Source of the DNA: Variimorphobacter saccharofermentans
Lineage (GTDB): Bacteria; Bacillota; Clostridia; Lachnospirales; Lachnospiraceae
Direction of reading: 5' to 3'
Length of the DNA stretch: 64,000 nucleotides
Assembly: GCF_014174405.1 (NCBI RefSeq)
Contig: NZ_JACEGA010000001.1
Location: forward strand, 1,641,001-1,705,000
Each line of letters begins with the position of its first letter. Position 1 is the first letter of the stretch. The notes under the pieces are model-generated. The model did no database searches, was not told where the DNA came from, and saw only the letters and a program-made list of their open reading frames with translations. Made by a program: the position numbers and the translations under genes. Shown one piece after another: positions 18,859-29,111 of the stretch.

Positions 18859-18887
18859 TTGAAACACATTTTTCCATATGCTAGAAT
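18859..18887 (+). promoter_or_regulatory. nifH: Probable nifH operon promoter
   Basis: TTGAAA (18859-18864), a 17-base spacer and TAGAAT (18882-18887) preceded by TG give a sigma-A type promoter with an extended -10. A TTGACA also occurs at 18843. No sigma-54 (-24/-12) element was found, which fits nif control in clostridia by other means than NifA/RpoN. Confidence 0.55.
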
Positions 18888-18900
18888 AGCGACTATAGTA

Positions 18901-18912
18901 ATTACCGGTAAT
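18901..18912. promoter_or_regulatory. Perfect 12-bp palindrome at the nifH transcription start region
   Basis: ATTACCGGTAAT lies 14 bases beyond the putative -10 box, so it would overlap the first transcribed bases. This is a natural position for a repressor operator. No similar site was noticed at modA or at the second nitrogenase-like operon. The binding protein is unknown. Confidence 0.35.
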
Positions 18913-18974
18913 CAACAGATCAATTCTATATATTAAGCCTGCATACTATGTGCAGGTAAAGTCTTTAGACAGAG

Positions 18975-19882
<908 letters not shown>

Positions 19883-19901
19883 ATCAAAAGGAGGAAGGTA
19901 T

Positions 19902-20228
19902 ATGGTATTAGTAAGAGCAATCATACGTCCTGAAAAGGTAGGGATCGTGTTATCTGAACTTTTGGCAGCAGGCTTTCCTGCCGTAACCAAAATGGATGTA
20001 TACGGTAGAGGTAAGCAAAAGGGAGTTAAGGTCGGGGAAGTATATTATGACGAAATTCCCAAGGAGATGTTATTAATGGTTGTGGAAGATAAAGATAAGG
20101 ATGATGTCGTTCGTATCATTATGAAATATGCAAGAACAGGGGAAGAAGGTCATTTTGGAGATGGTAGAATATTCGTCAGCCCTGTGGAGGAGGCATATAC
20201 CATCAGTAGTAGAAAGAAAGGATTATAG
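19902..20228 (+). CDS. nifI1: PII-like nitrogenase regulator NifI1
   Basis: NifI1/NifI2 form a complex that inhibits nitrogenase when ammonium is present and is relieved by 2-oxoglutarate and ATP. The 108 residues show the PII fold, with the start MVLVRAIIRPEKVG, the T-loop region VYGRGKQKGVKVGEVYYDE and the C-terminal GHFGDGRIFVSPVEEAYTI. The uridylylation tyrosine context of GlnB is not evident. The position between nifH and nifD is diagnostic for NifI proteins of clostridia and methanogens. Spacing to nifH is 19 bases. Confidence 0.95.
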   Translation: MVLVRAIIRPEKVGIVLSELLAAGFPAVTKMDVYGRGKQKGVKVGEVYYDEIPKEMLLMVVEDKDKDDVVRIIMKYARTGEEGHFGDGRIFVSPVEEAYTISSRKKGL

Positions 20229-20239
20229 GAGGGATTGTT

Positions 20240-20623
20240 ATGAAGGAAATTATTGCTATTATCAGGCAGAACAAGGTCAATGTTACCAAGTCGGCTTTAG
20301 CGGAAGCCGGAATTCCTTCCTTCACCTGTAGAAGAGCTCTTGGTCGAGGCAAGAAGCTGATGGATCCTAATTTGTTCTTTGCCATCATGGATTCAGAGGA
20401 AGCACCATCCGATACCATAGGTGAATATCTCTCAGAAACGAATCGCCTAATTCCCAAGAGAATATTTACGACAATTATTGATGATGATCAAGTGGAGCTG
20501 GTGGTAGATACTATTATGGAAGCCAATTCCACCGGTAATCCCGGAGACGGCAAGATATTCGTCCTTCCAATCCTTGAGAATTACCGGGTAAGGAATGGAG
20601 AAATCACTACGGAAGTATATTAG
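20240..20623 (+). CDS. nifI2: PII-like nitrogenase regulator NifI2
   Basis: Partner of NifI1. The 127 residues begin MKEIIAIIRQNKVNVTKSAL and keep the C-terminal PII motif GNPGDGKIFVLPILENYRV. The T-loop is longer than in NifI1 and contains RALGRGKKL and an acidic/serine stretch, as is usual for NifI2. It begins 11 bases after nifI1 and ends 15 bases before nifD, so all are cotranslated from one message. Confidence 0.95.
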   Translation: MKEIIAIIRQNKVNVTKSALAEAGIPSFTCRRALGRGKKLMDPNLFFAIMDSEEAPSDTIGEYLSETNRLIPKRIFTTIIDDDQVELVVDTIMEANSTGNPGDGKIFVLPILENYRVRNGEITTEVY

Positions 20624-20638
20624 CTGGGAGGTGCTTAT

Positions 20639-22237
20639 ATGAAAACGATTCATAAAGTTTTAGAAAAATATGATTCCAAGGTTTATAAAAACCGAAAGGA
20701 GCATATGGTGGAAGTCGGCAATAATGATAATAATAATGAAATTGCCGCTAATGTCCGCACTATACCCGGCATTATTACACAGAGAGGCTGTTGCTACGCA
20801 GGCTGTAAGGGTGTTGTGCTTGGGCCGATTAAGGATGCTTTTCTAATAACCCATGGACCCATTGGTTGTGCCTTTTATTCCTGGGGAACCAGACGACATA
20901 AGGCAAGAAAGGAAGAGGGAGAGGATAATTATCTGCAGTACTGCTTCTCCACAGATCTTCAGGAATCGGATATTGTATTCGGTGGAGAGAAGAAACTAAA
21001 GCAATCAATTCAGGAAGCGGTGGATTTATTCCATCCCTCTACAATCTTTATTTGCTCAACCTGTCCGGTAGGATTAATCGGTGATGATATTCATGCTGTT
21101 GCAAAATGGGCAGAGAAGGAATATGGCATTAAGTGCATTGCTTTCAGCTGTGAAGGTTATAAGGGAGTCAGCCAATCGGCAGGACATCACATTGCAAATA
21201 ATCAGCTGATACGCTATGTCATAGGAGAAGGAGATCGGGAGATTAAGAACAAATTCTCAGTGAATCTTCTGGGAGAGTACAATATCGGTGGTGACGGTTG
21301 GGAAACGGAGCGCTTACTGAAAAGAATAGGTTATGAAGTGGTATCGACCTTTACCGGTGGCAGCAGTATTGAGGATTTAAAAAATGCCCATAAAGCCAAT
21401 TTAAGTCTGGTTCAGTGCCACCGATCCATTAATTATATAGCGGAAATGATTGAAACCAAATACGGTATTCCTTGGATGAAGGTTAATTTCATCGGGGTAG
21501 ATGCTACGATGAAAACTCTTCGGGACATTGCCAAATATTTTGGTGACCCTGAGCTAATAGCCCGGACGGAAGCTGTAATTTCGGAGGAATTACTGCAGAT
21601 AGCAGAGTATATGGAGTACTATCGAGGCAAATTGAAGGGTAAAACAGCCGCTATCTATGTAGGAGGCTCCAGAGCTCATCATTATCAAGCTCTATTGAAG
21701 GACTTAGGTGTTCATACAATCCTTGCCGGTTATGAATTTGCCCACAGGGAGGATTATGAAGGAAGAGAAGTCCTACCCTTCATAAAAATGGATGCTGATA
21801 ATAAGAATATTGAATCTATAACGGTAGAACCGGATATCGAGAAATATCATCTATACTTATCCGAGGAGGATTTAAACAGGCTGAGAGAGGAAAAACTGAT
21901 TGATTATTACGAGGGTATGGTAAAGGATATGGAGAACGGAACCTTTATGGTGGACGATTTAAACCACTATGAGACAGAAGAACTGTTAAAGGCGTTAAAA
22001 CCCGATATTTTCTTCTCCGGTATTAAGGATAAATTCGTTGCTCAGAAATCAGGCATTCTTTCGAGACAGTTACATTCCTATGATTACAGCGGCCCATATT
22101 GCTGCTTCCGAGGAGCAATCAATTTTGCAAGAGATGTGGCTATGGGAATCTATACACCGGCCTGGAGTTATGTAAAAGCTCCATGGAAAACGGCGCCGAT
22201 TTTAGAAGGTACTCTGGGAGGTGAAGCAGTATGTTAG
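20639..22237 (+). CDS. nifD: Nitrogenase molybdenum-iron protein alpha chain
   Basis: Catalytic alpha subunit carrying FeMo-cofactor. P-cluster cysteines are in CCYAGCKGVV, GPIGCAFYSW and STCPVGLIGDD. The cofactor is held by Cys260 in LVQCHRSINY and His479 in LHSYDYSGPY, both present. The length of 532 residues exceeds that of proteobacterial NifD because of an extra ~50-residue stretch at about residues 385-445 (containing HLYLSEEDLNRL), a known feature of clostridial NifD. The 3' end overlaps nifK by 7 bases, implying translational coupling. Confidence 0.98.
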   Translation: MKTIHKVLEKYDSKVYKNRKEHMVEVGNNDNNNEIAANVRTIPGIITQRGCCYAGCKGVVLGPIKDAFLITHGPIGCAFYSWGTRRHKARKEEGEDNYLQYCFSTDLQESDIVFGGEKKLKQSIQEAVDLFHPSTIFICSTCPVGLIGDDIHAVAKWAEKEYGIKCIAFSCEGYKGVSQSAGHHIANNQLIRYVIGEGDREIKNKFSVNLLGEYNIGGDGWETERLLKRIGYEVVSTFTGGSSIEDLKNAHKANLSLVQCHRSINYIAEMIETKYGIPWMKVNFIGVDATMKTLRDIAKYFGDPELIARTEAVISEELLQIAEYMEYYRGKLKGKTAAIYVGGSRAHHYQALLKDLGVHTILAGYEFAHREDYEGREVLPFIKMDADNKNIESITVEPDIEKYHLYLSEEDLNRLREEKLIDYYEGMVKDMENGTFMVDDLNHYETEELLKALKPDIFFSGIKDKFVAQKSGILSRQLHSYDYSGPYCCFRGAINFARDVAMGIYTPAWSYVKAPWKTAPILEGTLGGEAVC

Positions 22238-23595
22238 ATTATACGAAAAAGGAAGCATATGAAAGAAGTGGTTTAAAAATAAATCCGGCCAAAACCTGCC
22301 AGCCGGTAGGGGCTATGTATGCAGCCCTCGGTGTTCATGCTTGTATGCCGCACAGCCATGGTTCTCAAGGCTGTTGTGCCTTTCACAGAATGTTCTTAAC
22401 CCGTCACTTTAAGGATCCGGCAATGGCATCCTCCAGCTCCTTTACAGAAGGCTCCTCCGTATTTGGTGGTGGAAGCAATCTTAAAACAGCTGCTAAGAAT
22501 ATATTCCAAATCTATGATCCGAAGATTATTGCAGTTCATACTACCTGCTTATCAGAAACAATTGGTGATGACCTGAATGCGCTAATTCAAGGCATTGACA
22601 TTCCGGATGGAAAGTATATGGTTCATACCAATACACCAAGCTACAAGGGCTCCCATATCACGGGCTTTTCCAATATGGTAGCAAGCTTTATCCAGTATTT
22701 ATCTGTATCCAGTGGTAAGACCAACGGGAAGACTGCAATATTCCCCGGATTTGTAAACCCTGGAGATATGAGGGAGATAAAAAGGATAGCGGAGCTAATG
22801 GGTGTTCCTTATACCATGCTACCGGATACCAGTGGAGTAATGGATAGTCCTATGACCGGTAAGTTTATGCTATATCCTAAGGGAGGAACCACTGTTGAGG
22901 AGATTATACAGCTAGGTGATTCAACATCCTCCATCGCATTTGGCAAGTTCGCCAGTGAAGCTCCGGCCGAAGCACTATCTAAAAAATGCCGTGTAAATTA
23001 TGACCTGCTGCCTTTACCGATTGGTATTGGACGCACCGATGAATATATTCTTGCATTACAAAAAATCACAAAGAGTGAGGTTCCTGATCAACTGGAGGAG
23101 GAACGAGGACAGCTGGTTGATATTCTTATTGACATTCATCCATATACCTATAATAAAAAGGTTGCAGTTTTCGGTGATCCAGATACAGTACTCAGCATAG
23201 CGGAATTCCTTCTGGAGATGGGTATGCTGCCTAAGTACCTTGTAACAGGAACTCCAGGTGATGCTTTTGAGCAGGCTGCTGAAGAACTCTTCTCAAAATT
23301 CGGAGTAGTAGGCTGTAAGGCTAAAGCTGCCGGAGATTTATTCGAACTTCACCAGTGGATTAAGGAAGAAGGTGTGGATTTACTGATTGGAGGTACCCAT
23401 GGTAAATACATCGCCAGAGCAGAGGATATTCCTTTTGTCAGAGCAGGCTTCCCGATTATAGACCGCTATATTCATTCTTATCTGCCATTAGTGGGATATA
23501 AGGGTGGCATGAGACTGGCAGAAATGATTACCAATGCCTTAATGGATCGAATGGATCGAGATTGTGCCGAAGAAGATTTTGAGATGGTTATGTAA
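22231..23595 (+). CDS. nifK: Nitrogenase molybdenum-iron protein beta chain
   Basis: Beta subunit contributing half of the P-cluster. Cysteines are found in NPAKTCQPVGAMYAALG, HGSQGCCAFHRMF and TTCLSETIGDD. GRTDEYILALQKIT and the C-terminal GGTHGKYIA and RAGFPIIDRYIHSYLPLVGYKG segments are typical of NifK. The 454 residues lack the long N-terminal extension of proteobacterial NifK, as in C. pasteurianum. It overlaps the end of nifD. Confidence 0.98.
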   Translation: MLDYTKKEAYERSGLKINPAKTCQPVGAMYAALGVHACMPHSHGSQGCCAFHRMFLTRHFKDPAMASSSSFTEGSSVFGGGSNLKTAAKNIFQIYDPKIIAVHTTCLSETIGDDLNALIQGIDIPDGKYMVHTNTPSYKGSHITGFSNMVASFIQYLSVSSGKTNGKTAIFPGFVNPGDMREIKRIAELMGVPYTMLPDTSGVMDSPMTGKFMLYPKGGTTVEEIIQLGDSTSSIAFGKFASEAPAEALSKKCRVNYDLLPLPIGIGRTDEYILALQKITKSEVPDQLEEERGQLVDILIDIHPYTYNKKVAVFGDPDTVLSIAEFLLEMGMLPKYLVTGTPGDAFEQAAEELFSKFGVVGCKAKAAGDLFELHQWIKEEGVDLLIGGTHGKYIARAEDIPFVRAGFPIIDRYIHSYLPLVGYKGGMRLAEMITNALMDRMDRDCAEEDFEMVM

Positions 23596-23642
23596 ATTGT
23601 GATATTTGGATTGTAAGTCAGAGACAGAAGGGTGGTAAGGAT

Positions 23643-24989
23643 ATGAATGATTTAGGCTTGTTGGATGAAAGAAAGAAATTTATACGGGAAAAGAAGGATG
23701 GCTCATGCCGGGGAGAAATGAAATGTGATGCTAACAGCGTCTCGGGAGCAGTCAGCCAAAGAGCCTGTGTATATTGTGGAGCCAGAGTGGTATTAAATCC
23801 TATTACCGATGCATTTCATATTGTACATGGTCCCATCGGTTGTGCCAGTTATACCTGGGATATTCGCGGAAGCCTGAGCAGTGGAAAGGATATCTACCGT
23901 AACAGCTTTTCAACGGATCTTAAGGAGCAGGATGTGATCTTCGGAGGAGAGAAGAAGCTGGAAGCAGCCATAAATGAGATTGTAGATCATTACCACCCTA
24001 AGCTGATATTTGTCTACGCTACCTGTATCGTAGGCGTAATTGGAGATGATGTAGAGGCTGTATGCCATAGAATGTCAAAGCTACATAATATACGGGTGAT
24101 ACCCGTCAAATCACCGGGATTTTCAGGGAATAAAGCAGTGGGTTATAAAATGGCCTGTAATGCAATTATGGAATTAATAATGCCCCATAAACAAGTAAAA
24201 AAAAGATATGGAGTTAATATATTAGGTGACTTTAACTTGGCAGGAGAATTGTGGATTGTCAAGGACTATCTGAGACGAATGGGAATTCCGGTGATTGCCT
24301 CCCTAACAGGAGACGCGGATTATGAGAGCTTAATTGAAGCACCAGCGGCGAAGCTTAATATCGTACAATGTGCTGGCTCCAGTACCTTTCTGGCAAAGCG
24401 TATGGAGGAGGAAATGGGCATTCCTTATATTAAGGTAAGCTTTTATGGAATCGAAGATACTGTTAACTCCTTACTACGTGTAGCAGAGGCACTAGATAAT
24501 AAGACCGCCAGAGCCATAGCCGAAGAATTCTGCAGTGCTGAGGTTAACAAACTGGAGGAGGAGATGGCGGAGTATCGCCGAAGTCTGGAGGGTAAGAAGG
24601 CAGCGATCTATGTTGGAGGAGGTTTTAAAGCAATCTCACTCATCCGACAGTTTCATTCACTCGGTATGGAGGTCACCGTTGTTGGCACACAAACAGGGAA
24701 ACAAGAGGATTATGAACTGATAGAGAATCTTGTCAATCAAGAAACTGTCATTTTTGATGATGCTAATCCTGCAGAGCTGGAGAAATTTATGCGGGAAAAG
24801 GGAGCGGATATTCTTGTGGGAGGAGTGAAGGAAAGGCCTTTGGCATATAAGCTCGGTATTGCCTTCTGTGATCATAACCACGAAAGAAAGCATCCGCTTT
24901 GCGGATTTGATGGGGTACTTAATTTCACAAGAGAAATTCATCATAGTATGAATCATCCGGTATGGAATAGTATTCGTTTTGTATCATAA
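23643..24989 (+). CDS. nifE: Nitrogenase cofactor scaffold NifE
   Basis: With NifN it forms the scaffold on which the NifB-derived cluster becomes FeMo-cofactor. The paralogy to NifD is clear: ACVYCGARVVLNPITDAFHI, HGPIGCASYTWD, DVIFGGEKKLEAAI and VGVIGDDVEAV. IVQCAGSSTFLAKRM corresponds to the cofactor cysteine segment of NifD. Length 448 residues is normal. It follows nifK after 47 bases with its own AGGGTGGTAAGG site. Confidence 0.96.
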   Translation: MNDLGLLDERKKFIREKKDGSCRGEMKCDANSVSGAVSQRACVYCGARVVLNPITDAFHIVHGPIGCASYTWDIRGSLSSGKDIYRNSFSTDLKEQDVIFGGEKKLEAAINEIVDHYHPKLIFVYATCIVGVIGDDVEAVCHRMSKLHNIRVIPVKSPGFSGNKAVGYKMACNAIMELIMPHKQVKKRYGVNILGDFNLAGELWIVKDYLRRMGIPVIASLTGDADYESLIEAPAAKLNIVQCAGSSTFLAKRMEEEMGIPYIKVSFYGIEDTVNSLLRVAEALDNKTARAIAEEFCSAEVNKLEEEMAEYRRSLEGKKAAIYVGGGFKAISLIRQFHSLGMEVTVVGTQTGKQEDYELIENLVNQETVIFDDANPAELEKFMREKGADILVGGVKERPLAYKLGIAFCDHNHERKHPLCGFDGVLNFTREIHHSMNHPVWNSIRFVS

Positions 24990-25020
24990 TTTCTGCCAAG
25001 GGCAGCAAGGAGGTGTTCTT

Positions 25021-27591
25021 ATGAGTAAAAACCTGGTAAATCTTACGGTTAATCCCTGCAATATGTGTATGCCCATGGGAGCAATAACAGCAATGTACGG
25101 TATAAAAAAATGTGTTACGTTGCTCCATGGATCCCAGGGTTGCAGTACTTATATACGAAGACACATGGCTACCCATTATAATGAACCGGTGGATATTGCG
25201 TCCTCCTCATTAACTGAGGAGGGAACAGTGTATGGGGGTGAAAAAAACCTCATTCAAGGTCTTATTAACCTGATTCAGATATACCAACCGGAGGTGATTG
25301 CTGTTTCCACCACATGTCTGGCAGAAACCATCGGTGAAGATATTAAACGGATGATCGAGGATTTTTATGAAAAATACCCTCAGTATAGTCATATTACAAT
25401 CGTACCAATTCACTCAGCGGGATATAGCGGAAGTCAATACGAAGGGTATATGTCCGCACTTTATCAGTTGATTACAAATATACCGATGAATACGGTGAAA
25501 AATAGTAAGATAAATATTATCACAGGTTATCTCTCCCCGGCAGACACCAGGTATCTGAAGGAACTTTTATCTCTTTTCCGGATTGATTATATCTTGCTGC
25601 CAGATTTATCGGAGAATCTAGATCGAGGATATTATGAAACATATGAGAAGCTACCGCAGGAAGGAACCTCCATTGAGGAACTGAAGCAAATGGCTGGAGC
25701 TAAGCTTACGATTGAACTGTCAAGCTTTTCGGAGGAGACCTTCTCGGTGGGCAGATATCTTGAAAGCTACTATGGAGTTCCATATATCCGCTGTAATCTA
25801 CCGGTGGGACTGAGGGATAATGATGCTCTTATAAAGCTGTTATCGGAGGTGACTCACAGAGAAATCCCTGAGAAGCTTAGGAAAGAACGGGCACGATATC
25901 TCGATGCGATGATAGATTCGCATAAGTATAATGGAGAAGCCTATGCAGCAATTTATGGCGAACCGGATTTTGTATATAGTGCAGTTCGATTGTGTGTAGA
26001 GAATGGAATTCTACCGGTGATCGCAGCCACAGGTAGTAAGGTCCCTTCCTTTAAGGAAAAAGTTGAGGCTGAAATAAAGGAGCTAGCGGAAGGATTCTTT
26101 TATCATCCCTATGAGATTCTGGAGGAGATCGATTTTCTCGGCTTGGAGGAATTGGCAAGAAAATATAAGATCAATGTTTTCATCGGTAATTCCGATGGCA
26201 GAAGACTGGCTGAAAAGCTTAATATAGACCTGGTAAGGAGAAGCTTCCCCATCCATGATCGTATGGGAGGACAGAGGCTGACTATGATAGGCTATGATGG
26301 TTCCCTAAGTCTTTTGGATGAAATAAGCAATGTGATCCTTGCGAAGAAAGAAACAGGATTTCGTGAGGAGTTGTATCAGAAGTACTTCAAGGCAGAAAGG
26401 AAAGAGAGTGGTAAATCAATGGAAGAAAAAACAGCCACCCATCCTTGCTATAACTGTGGTGCCCATCAATATGCCAGAATTCATTTACCGATTGCTCCCA
26501 AGTGTAATATTAGTTGTAACTATTGCGTCAGAAAGTATGATTGCCCCAATGAAAGCAGACCGGGAGTAACAACTTCCGTATTAGGACCGGAGGAAGCCTG
26601 TCAAAGATATTTGGAAGCGAAAAAGAAGCTTCCAAAGCTATCAGTAGTAGGCATCGCCGGACCTGGAGATGCCCTGGCGAATCTCCCAGAGACCCTGGAG
26701 ACCCTGCGATTAATCCGGTCCCATGATCCTGAGGTGACCTTCTGTATCTCCACCAATGGACTTATGCTTCCTCAGGCGGCAGAGCAATTGATTGCTGCAG
26801 GGGTTACCCATGTAACCGTTACCATGAATACAGTGGATCCTGCTATCGGAGCCAGAATATATAAATACATTAACTATATGGGAAGACAATATACCGGGGA
26901 AATCGGTGCAGCGATACTGATTGCCAATCAGATGGCTGGTATAAAAATTCTTGCTGATAAAGGAATTCTTATTAAGGTAAATATCGTAATGTTAAAGGGT
27001 ATAAATGACGAGCACATTCCGGAACTGGTGAAACAGGTAAAAGAATTAGGCGCCTCCGTGACCAATATCATTCCATTGATTCCAGTATCAGGTAGCGTAT
27101 TTGAAAAGCTATCCCCTGTAAGTAAAGAGGAGCTTAATACAATGCGTGACAGATGCAGTGGAATCTTAAAACAGATGTATCATTGTCAACAATGCCGGGC
27201 AGATGCCGTTGGTACCTTAGGAAAGAGTTGCCCTTCGGAGTCTGGAAAGGGAATCCTGATGGCAGTAGCGTCCAAAAGTGGAATACTGGTTGACCAGCAT
27301 TTCGGTCATGTAACTGAGTTCTATGTATATGAGTATAAGAATGGAGTCACTACATTTAAAGAGAAAAGATCCGTCCGAAAGTACTGTGATGGAGTACAGG
27401 AATGTGATGAGCAGGAGGATAAGATACATCTAATTCTTAAGACCATTGAAGACTGTAAGGCAGTCCTGGTTATGCGTATTGGAGAAGCACCTAAGGAAAA
27501 ACTCAGTAAGCAGGGAATAAGAGTCATTACAACCTATGACCGAATTGAAGCTTCCGTAGCTAAGGTGGCATCAGAAATGATTACAGGATAG
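25021..27591 (+). CDS. nifN-B: NifN-NifB-NifX fusion protein
   Basis: Three domains in 856 residues. Residues 1-~450 are NifN (NPCNMCMPMGAITAMYG, HGSQGCSTYIRRH, TTCLAETIGED). Residues ~475-760 are NifB, a radical SAM enzyme with Cys495, Cys499 and Cys502 in CNISCNYC, which builds the carbide-containing NifB-co cluster from SAM and Fe-S clusters. From ~765 the C terminus is a NifX/NafY-type cofactor-binding domain (DQHFGHVTEFYVYEY). NifN-B fusion is known from C. pasteurianum. The start at 25021 follows AAGGAGGTGTTCTT. Fusion would channel NifB-co from synthase to scaffold. Confidence 0.96.
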   Translation: MSKNLVNLTVNPCNMCMPMGAITAMYGIKKCVTLLHGSQGCSTYIRRHMATHYNEPVDIASSSLTEEGTVYGGEKNLIQGLINLIQIYQPEVIAVSTTCLAETIGEDIKRMIEDFYEKYPQYSHITIVPIHSAGYSGSQYEGYMSALYQLITNIPMNTVKNSKINIITGYLSPADTRYLKELLSLFRIDYILLPDLSENLDRGYYETYEKLPQEGTSIEELKQMAGAKLTIELSSFSEETFSVGRYLESYYGVPYIRCNLPVGLRDNDALIKLLSEVTHREIPEKLRKERARYLDAMIDSHKYNGEAYAAIYGEPDFVYSAVRLCVENGILPVIAATGSKVPSFKEKVEAEIKELAEGFFYHPYEILEEIDFLGLEELARKYKINVFIGNSDGRRLAEKLNIDLVRRSFPIHDRMGGQRLTMIGYDGSLSLLDEISNVILAKKETGFREELYQKYFKAERKESGKSMEEKTATHPCYNCGAHQYARIHLPIAPKCNISCNYCVRKYDCPNESRPGVTTSVLGPEEACQRYLEAKKKLPKLSVVGIAGPGDALANLPETLETLRLIRSHDPEVTFCISTNGLMLPQAAEQLIAAGVTHVTVTMNTVDPAIGARIYKYINYMGRQYTGEIGAAILIANQMAGIKILADKGILIKVNIVMLKGINDEHIPELVKQVKELGASVTNIIPLIPVSGSVFEKLSPVSKEELNTMRDRCSGILKQMYHCQQCRADAVGTLGKSCPSESGKGILMAVASKSGILVDQHFGHVTEFYVYEYKNGVTTFKEKRSVRKYCDGVQECDEQEDKIHLILKTIEDCKAVLVMRIGEAPKEKLSKQGIRVITTYDRIEASVAKVASEMITG

Positions 27592-27746
27592 AACAGTAAT
27601 CGTTACTGCTCACTCCCTGGCTGGAGTAGTTGAATACCCGGTTTAAAACTATTGACAGGATGTGAACAGTAGTTAGTGTGATTTTTATAGAATATATAGA
27701 AAGGAGTCTATTGGTGCAAGTATCACATCAATAGGAATGTGAATTT

Positions 27747-28055
27747 ATGGTTGAAATAAAACATCATATTTTTGTCTGTACCAGCTGCAGATTGAATGGA
27801 CAGCAGAAAGGGTTTTGCTATTCTAAGAATTCGGTGGATATTGTCTCAAAATTCATGGAAGCAACTGAGGAATATGATCTATCAGGTGAAGTGATGATTA
27901 CCAACACCGGTTGCTTTGGTATCTGTGATAAAGGGCCTATTGCGGTTGTATATCCGGAAGGTATATGGTATGGAAATCTTACAGAGGAGTGTGTGGAAAA
28001 GATCGTAGAAGAGCATTTGGTGAATGGGCAGCCAGTGAAAGAGCTTATTATCTGA
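27747..28055 (+). CDS. Thioredoxin-like [2Fe-2S] ferredoxin
   Basis: A 102-residue protein strongly resembling the C. pasteurianum 2Fe-2S ferredoxin that copurifies with and docks onto the MoFe protein. Cysteines at 11, 14, 24, 56 and 60 (FVCTSCRLNG, GFCYSK, TGCFGIC) match that protein's positions. A likely role is electron transfer or redox signalling at nitrogenase. It lies 155 bases after nifN-B; a hairpin, CTATTGGTG/CATCAATAG, surrounds its upstream region near 27708-27735 and might affect translation. Confidence 0.92.
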   Translation: MVEIKHHIFVCTSCRLNGQQKGFCYSKNSVDIVSKFMEATEEYDLSGEVMITNTGCFGICDKGPIAVVYPEGIWYGNLTEECVEKIVEEHLVNGQPVKELII

Positions 28056-28127
28056 GATAGCAAAACATATTCATAATCTTAAGAAGCAGTAGAAATCAAT
28101 ACAATGGGTAATCAGGGGGGATGTTGC

Positions 28128-29111
28128 ATGTTGATAATCATTGATAATACCTTAACTGCAATTGATCATACTCGGTCTTCCAAGGAGGAGCTGCATTTGT
28201 TTTGTGAATTGCTCTTCACAATTGGTGTGGATATCATTGAATTATCCGTAGAGATTTACGAGAAAATGGAGTATTTACCGGATATGGGCAAATATTACCT
28301 ACATGTAAACTCTATTGATGCCTTGGAGAAATACCCGGGTTTTCATGGTTACACTTGCCGGCATGCCGTATTAGAAGACAGAGTTATCCCTGAAATACAA
28401 ATCAATGACCCCAGAGAGCTTATGAAATTAAAGCAACTAAGGGAATATAAGGAGCTTCGCATTGTTGGATTGGACGGAATCCTGTGCCATCCCTTTGAAA
28501 AGATTTTAAAGGATATGATGAAAATGTTACCTTGCAGCAGTATTCACTTCTGCCCGGAGAACCACTATCATTGTGCCAGTGCATTAGCTGTACTGTGGCT
28601 AACGAATTATGGCAATAAGGTTACATCCAGCTTTGCAGGCCATAAAAATAATGCTGCCACGGAGGAGGTAATCATGTCGATGAGAATATCCGTCCGTCGT
28701 AAGCCAAATAGTAATCTGACTGTTCTTCCAAAGCTGTCACAGCTATATGAGAAATTTTCTGGAAGAACCATAGGCAGCAAAAAACCCATTCTTGGTAAAA
28801 ATATCTTTCAGGTGGAGTCAGGAATTCATGCTGATGGAATTAATAAAAACCCTGCAACCTATGAAGCATATGACCCCAAATGGGTAGGACAAAAATCGGA
28901 GTTGGTGATTGGAAAGCACTCCGGATCAAAGGCGATTCATTTAAAATTAATGGAACTGCAGATTCCGCTTCCTGATGAAGCAGAAATTAGTAAGATTCTA
29001 AAAAAAGTAAAGGTAATATCCTCTAATAATAGATCCAGTCTTAGTGATGCAGAATTTGCTAAAATCGTAAGGGAGGTGCTTGCCAATGAAGGAAGTAAGA
29101 TACATTGTTGA
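28128..29111 (+). CDS. nifV-omega: Homocitrate synthase, omega subunit
   Basis: In clostridia, homocitrate synthase, which makes the organic ligand of FeMo-cofactor, is split into omega and alpha chains. This 327-residue chain has a degenerate TIM-barrel-like N-terminal part and the C-terminal HMGL-type portion with ILGKNIFQVESGIHADGI and VIGKHSGSKAI, which belong to the post-catalytic region of NifV/LeuA-type enzymes. I chose ATG 28128, which follows a run of six G residues. The end overlaps the start of the alpha gene by 26 bases. Confidence 0.92.
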   Translation: MLIIIDNTLTAIDHTRSSKEELHLFCELLFTIGVDIIELSVEIYEKMEYLPDMGKYYLHVNSIDALEKYPGFHGYTCRHAVLEDRVIPEIQINDPRELMKLKQLREYKELRIVGLDGILCHPFEKILKDMMKMLPCSSIHFCPENHYHCASALAVLWLTNYGNKVTSSFAGHKNNAATEEVIMSMRISVRRKPNSNLTVLPKLSQLYEKFSGRTIGSKKPILGKNIFQVESGIHADGINKNPATYEAYDPKWVGQKSELVIGKHSGSKAIHLKLMELQIPLPDEAEISKILKKVKVISSNNRSSLSDAEFAKIVREVLANEGSKIHC

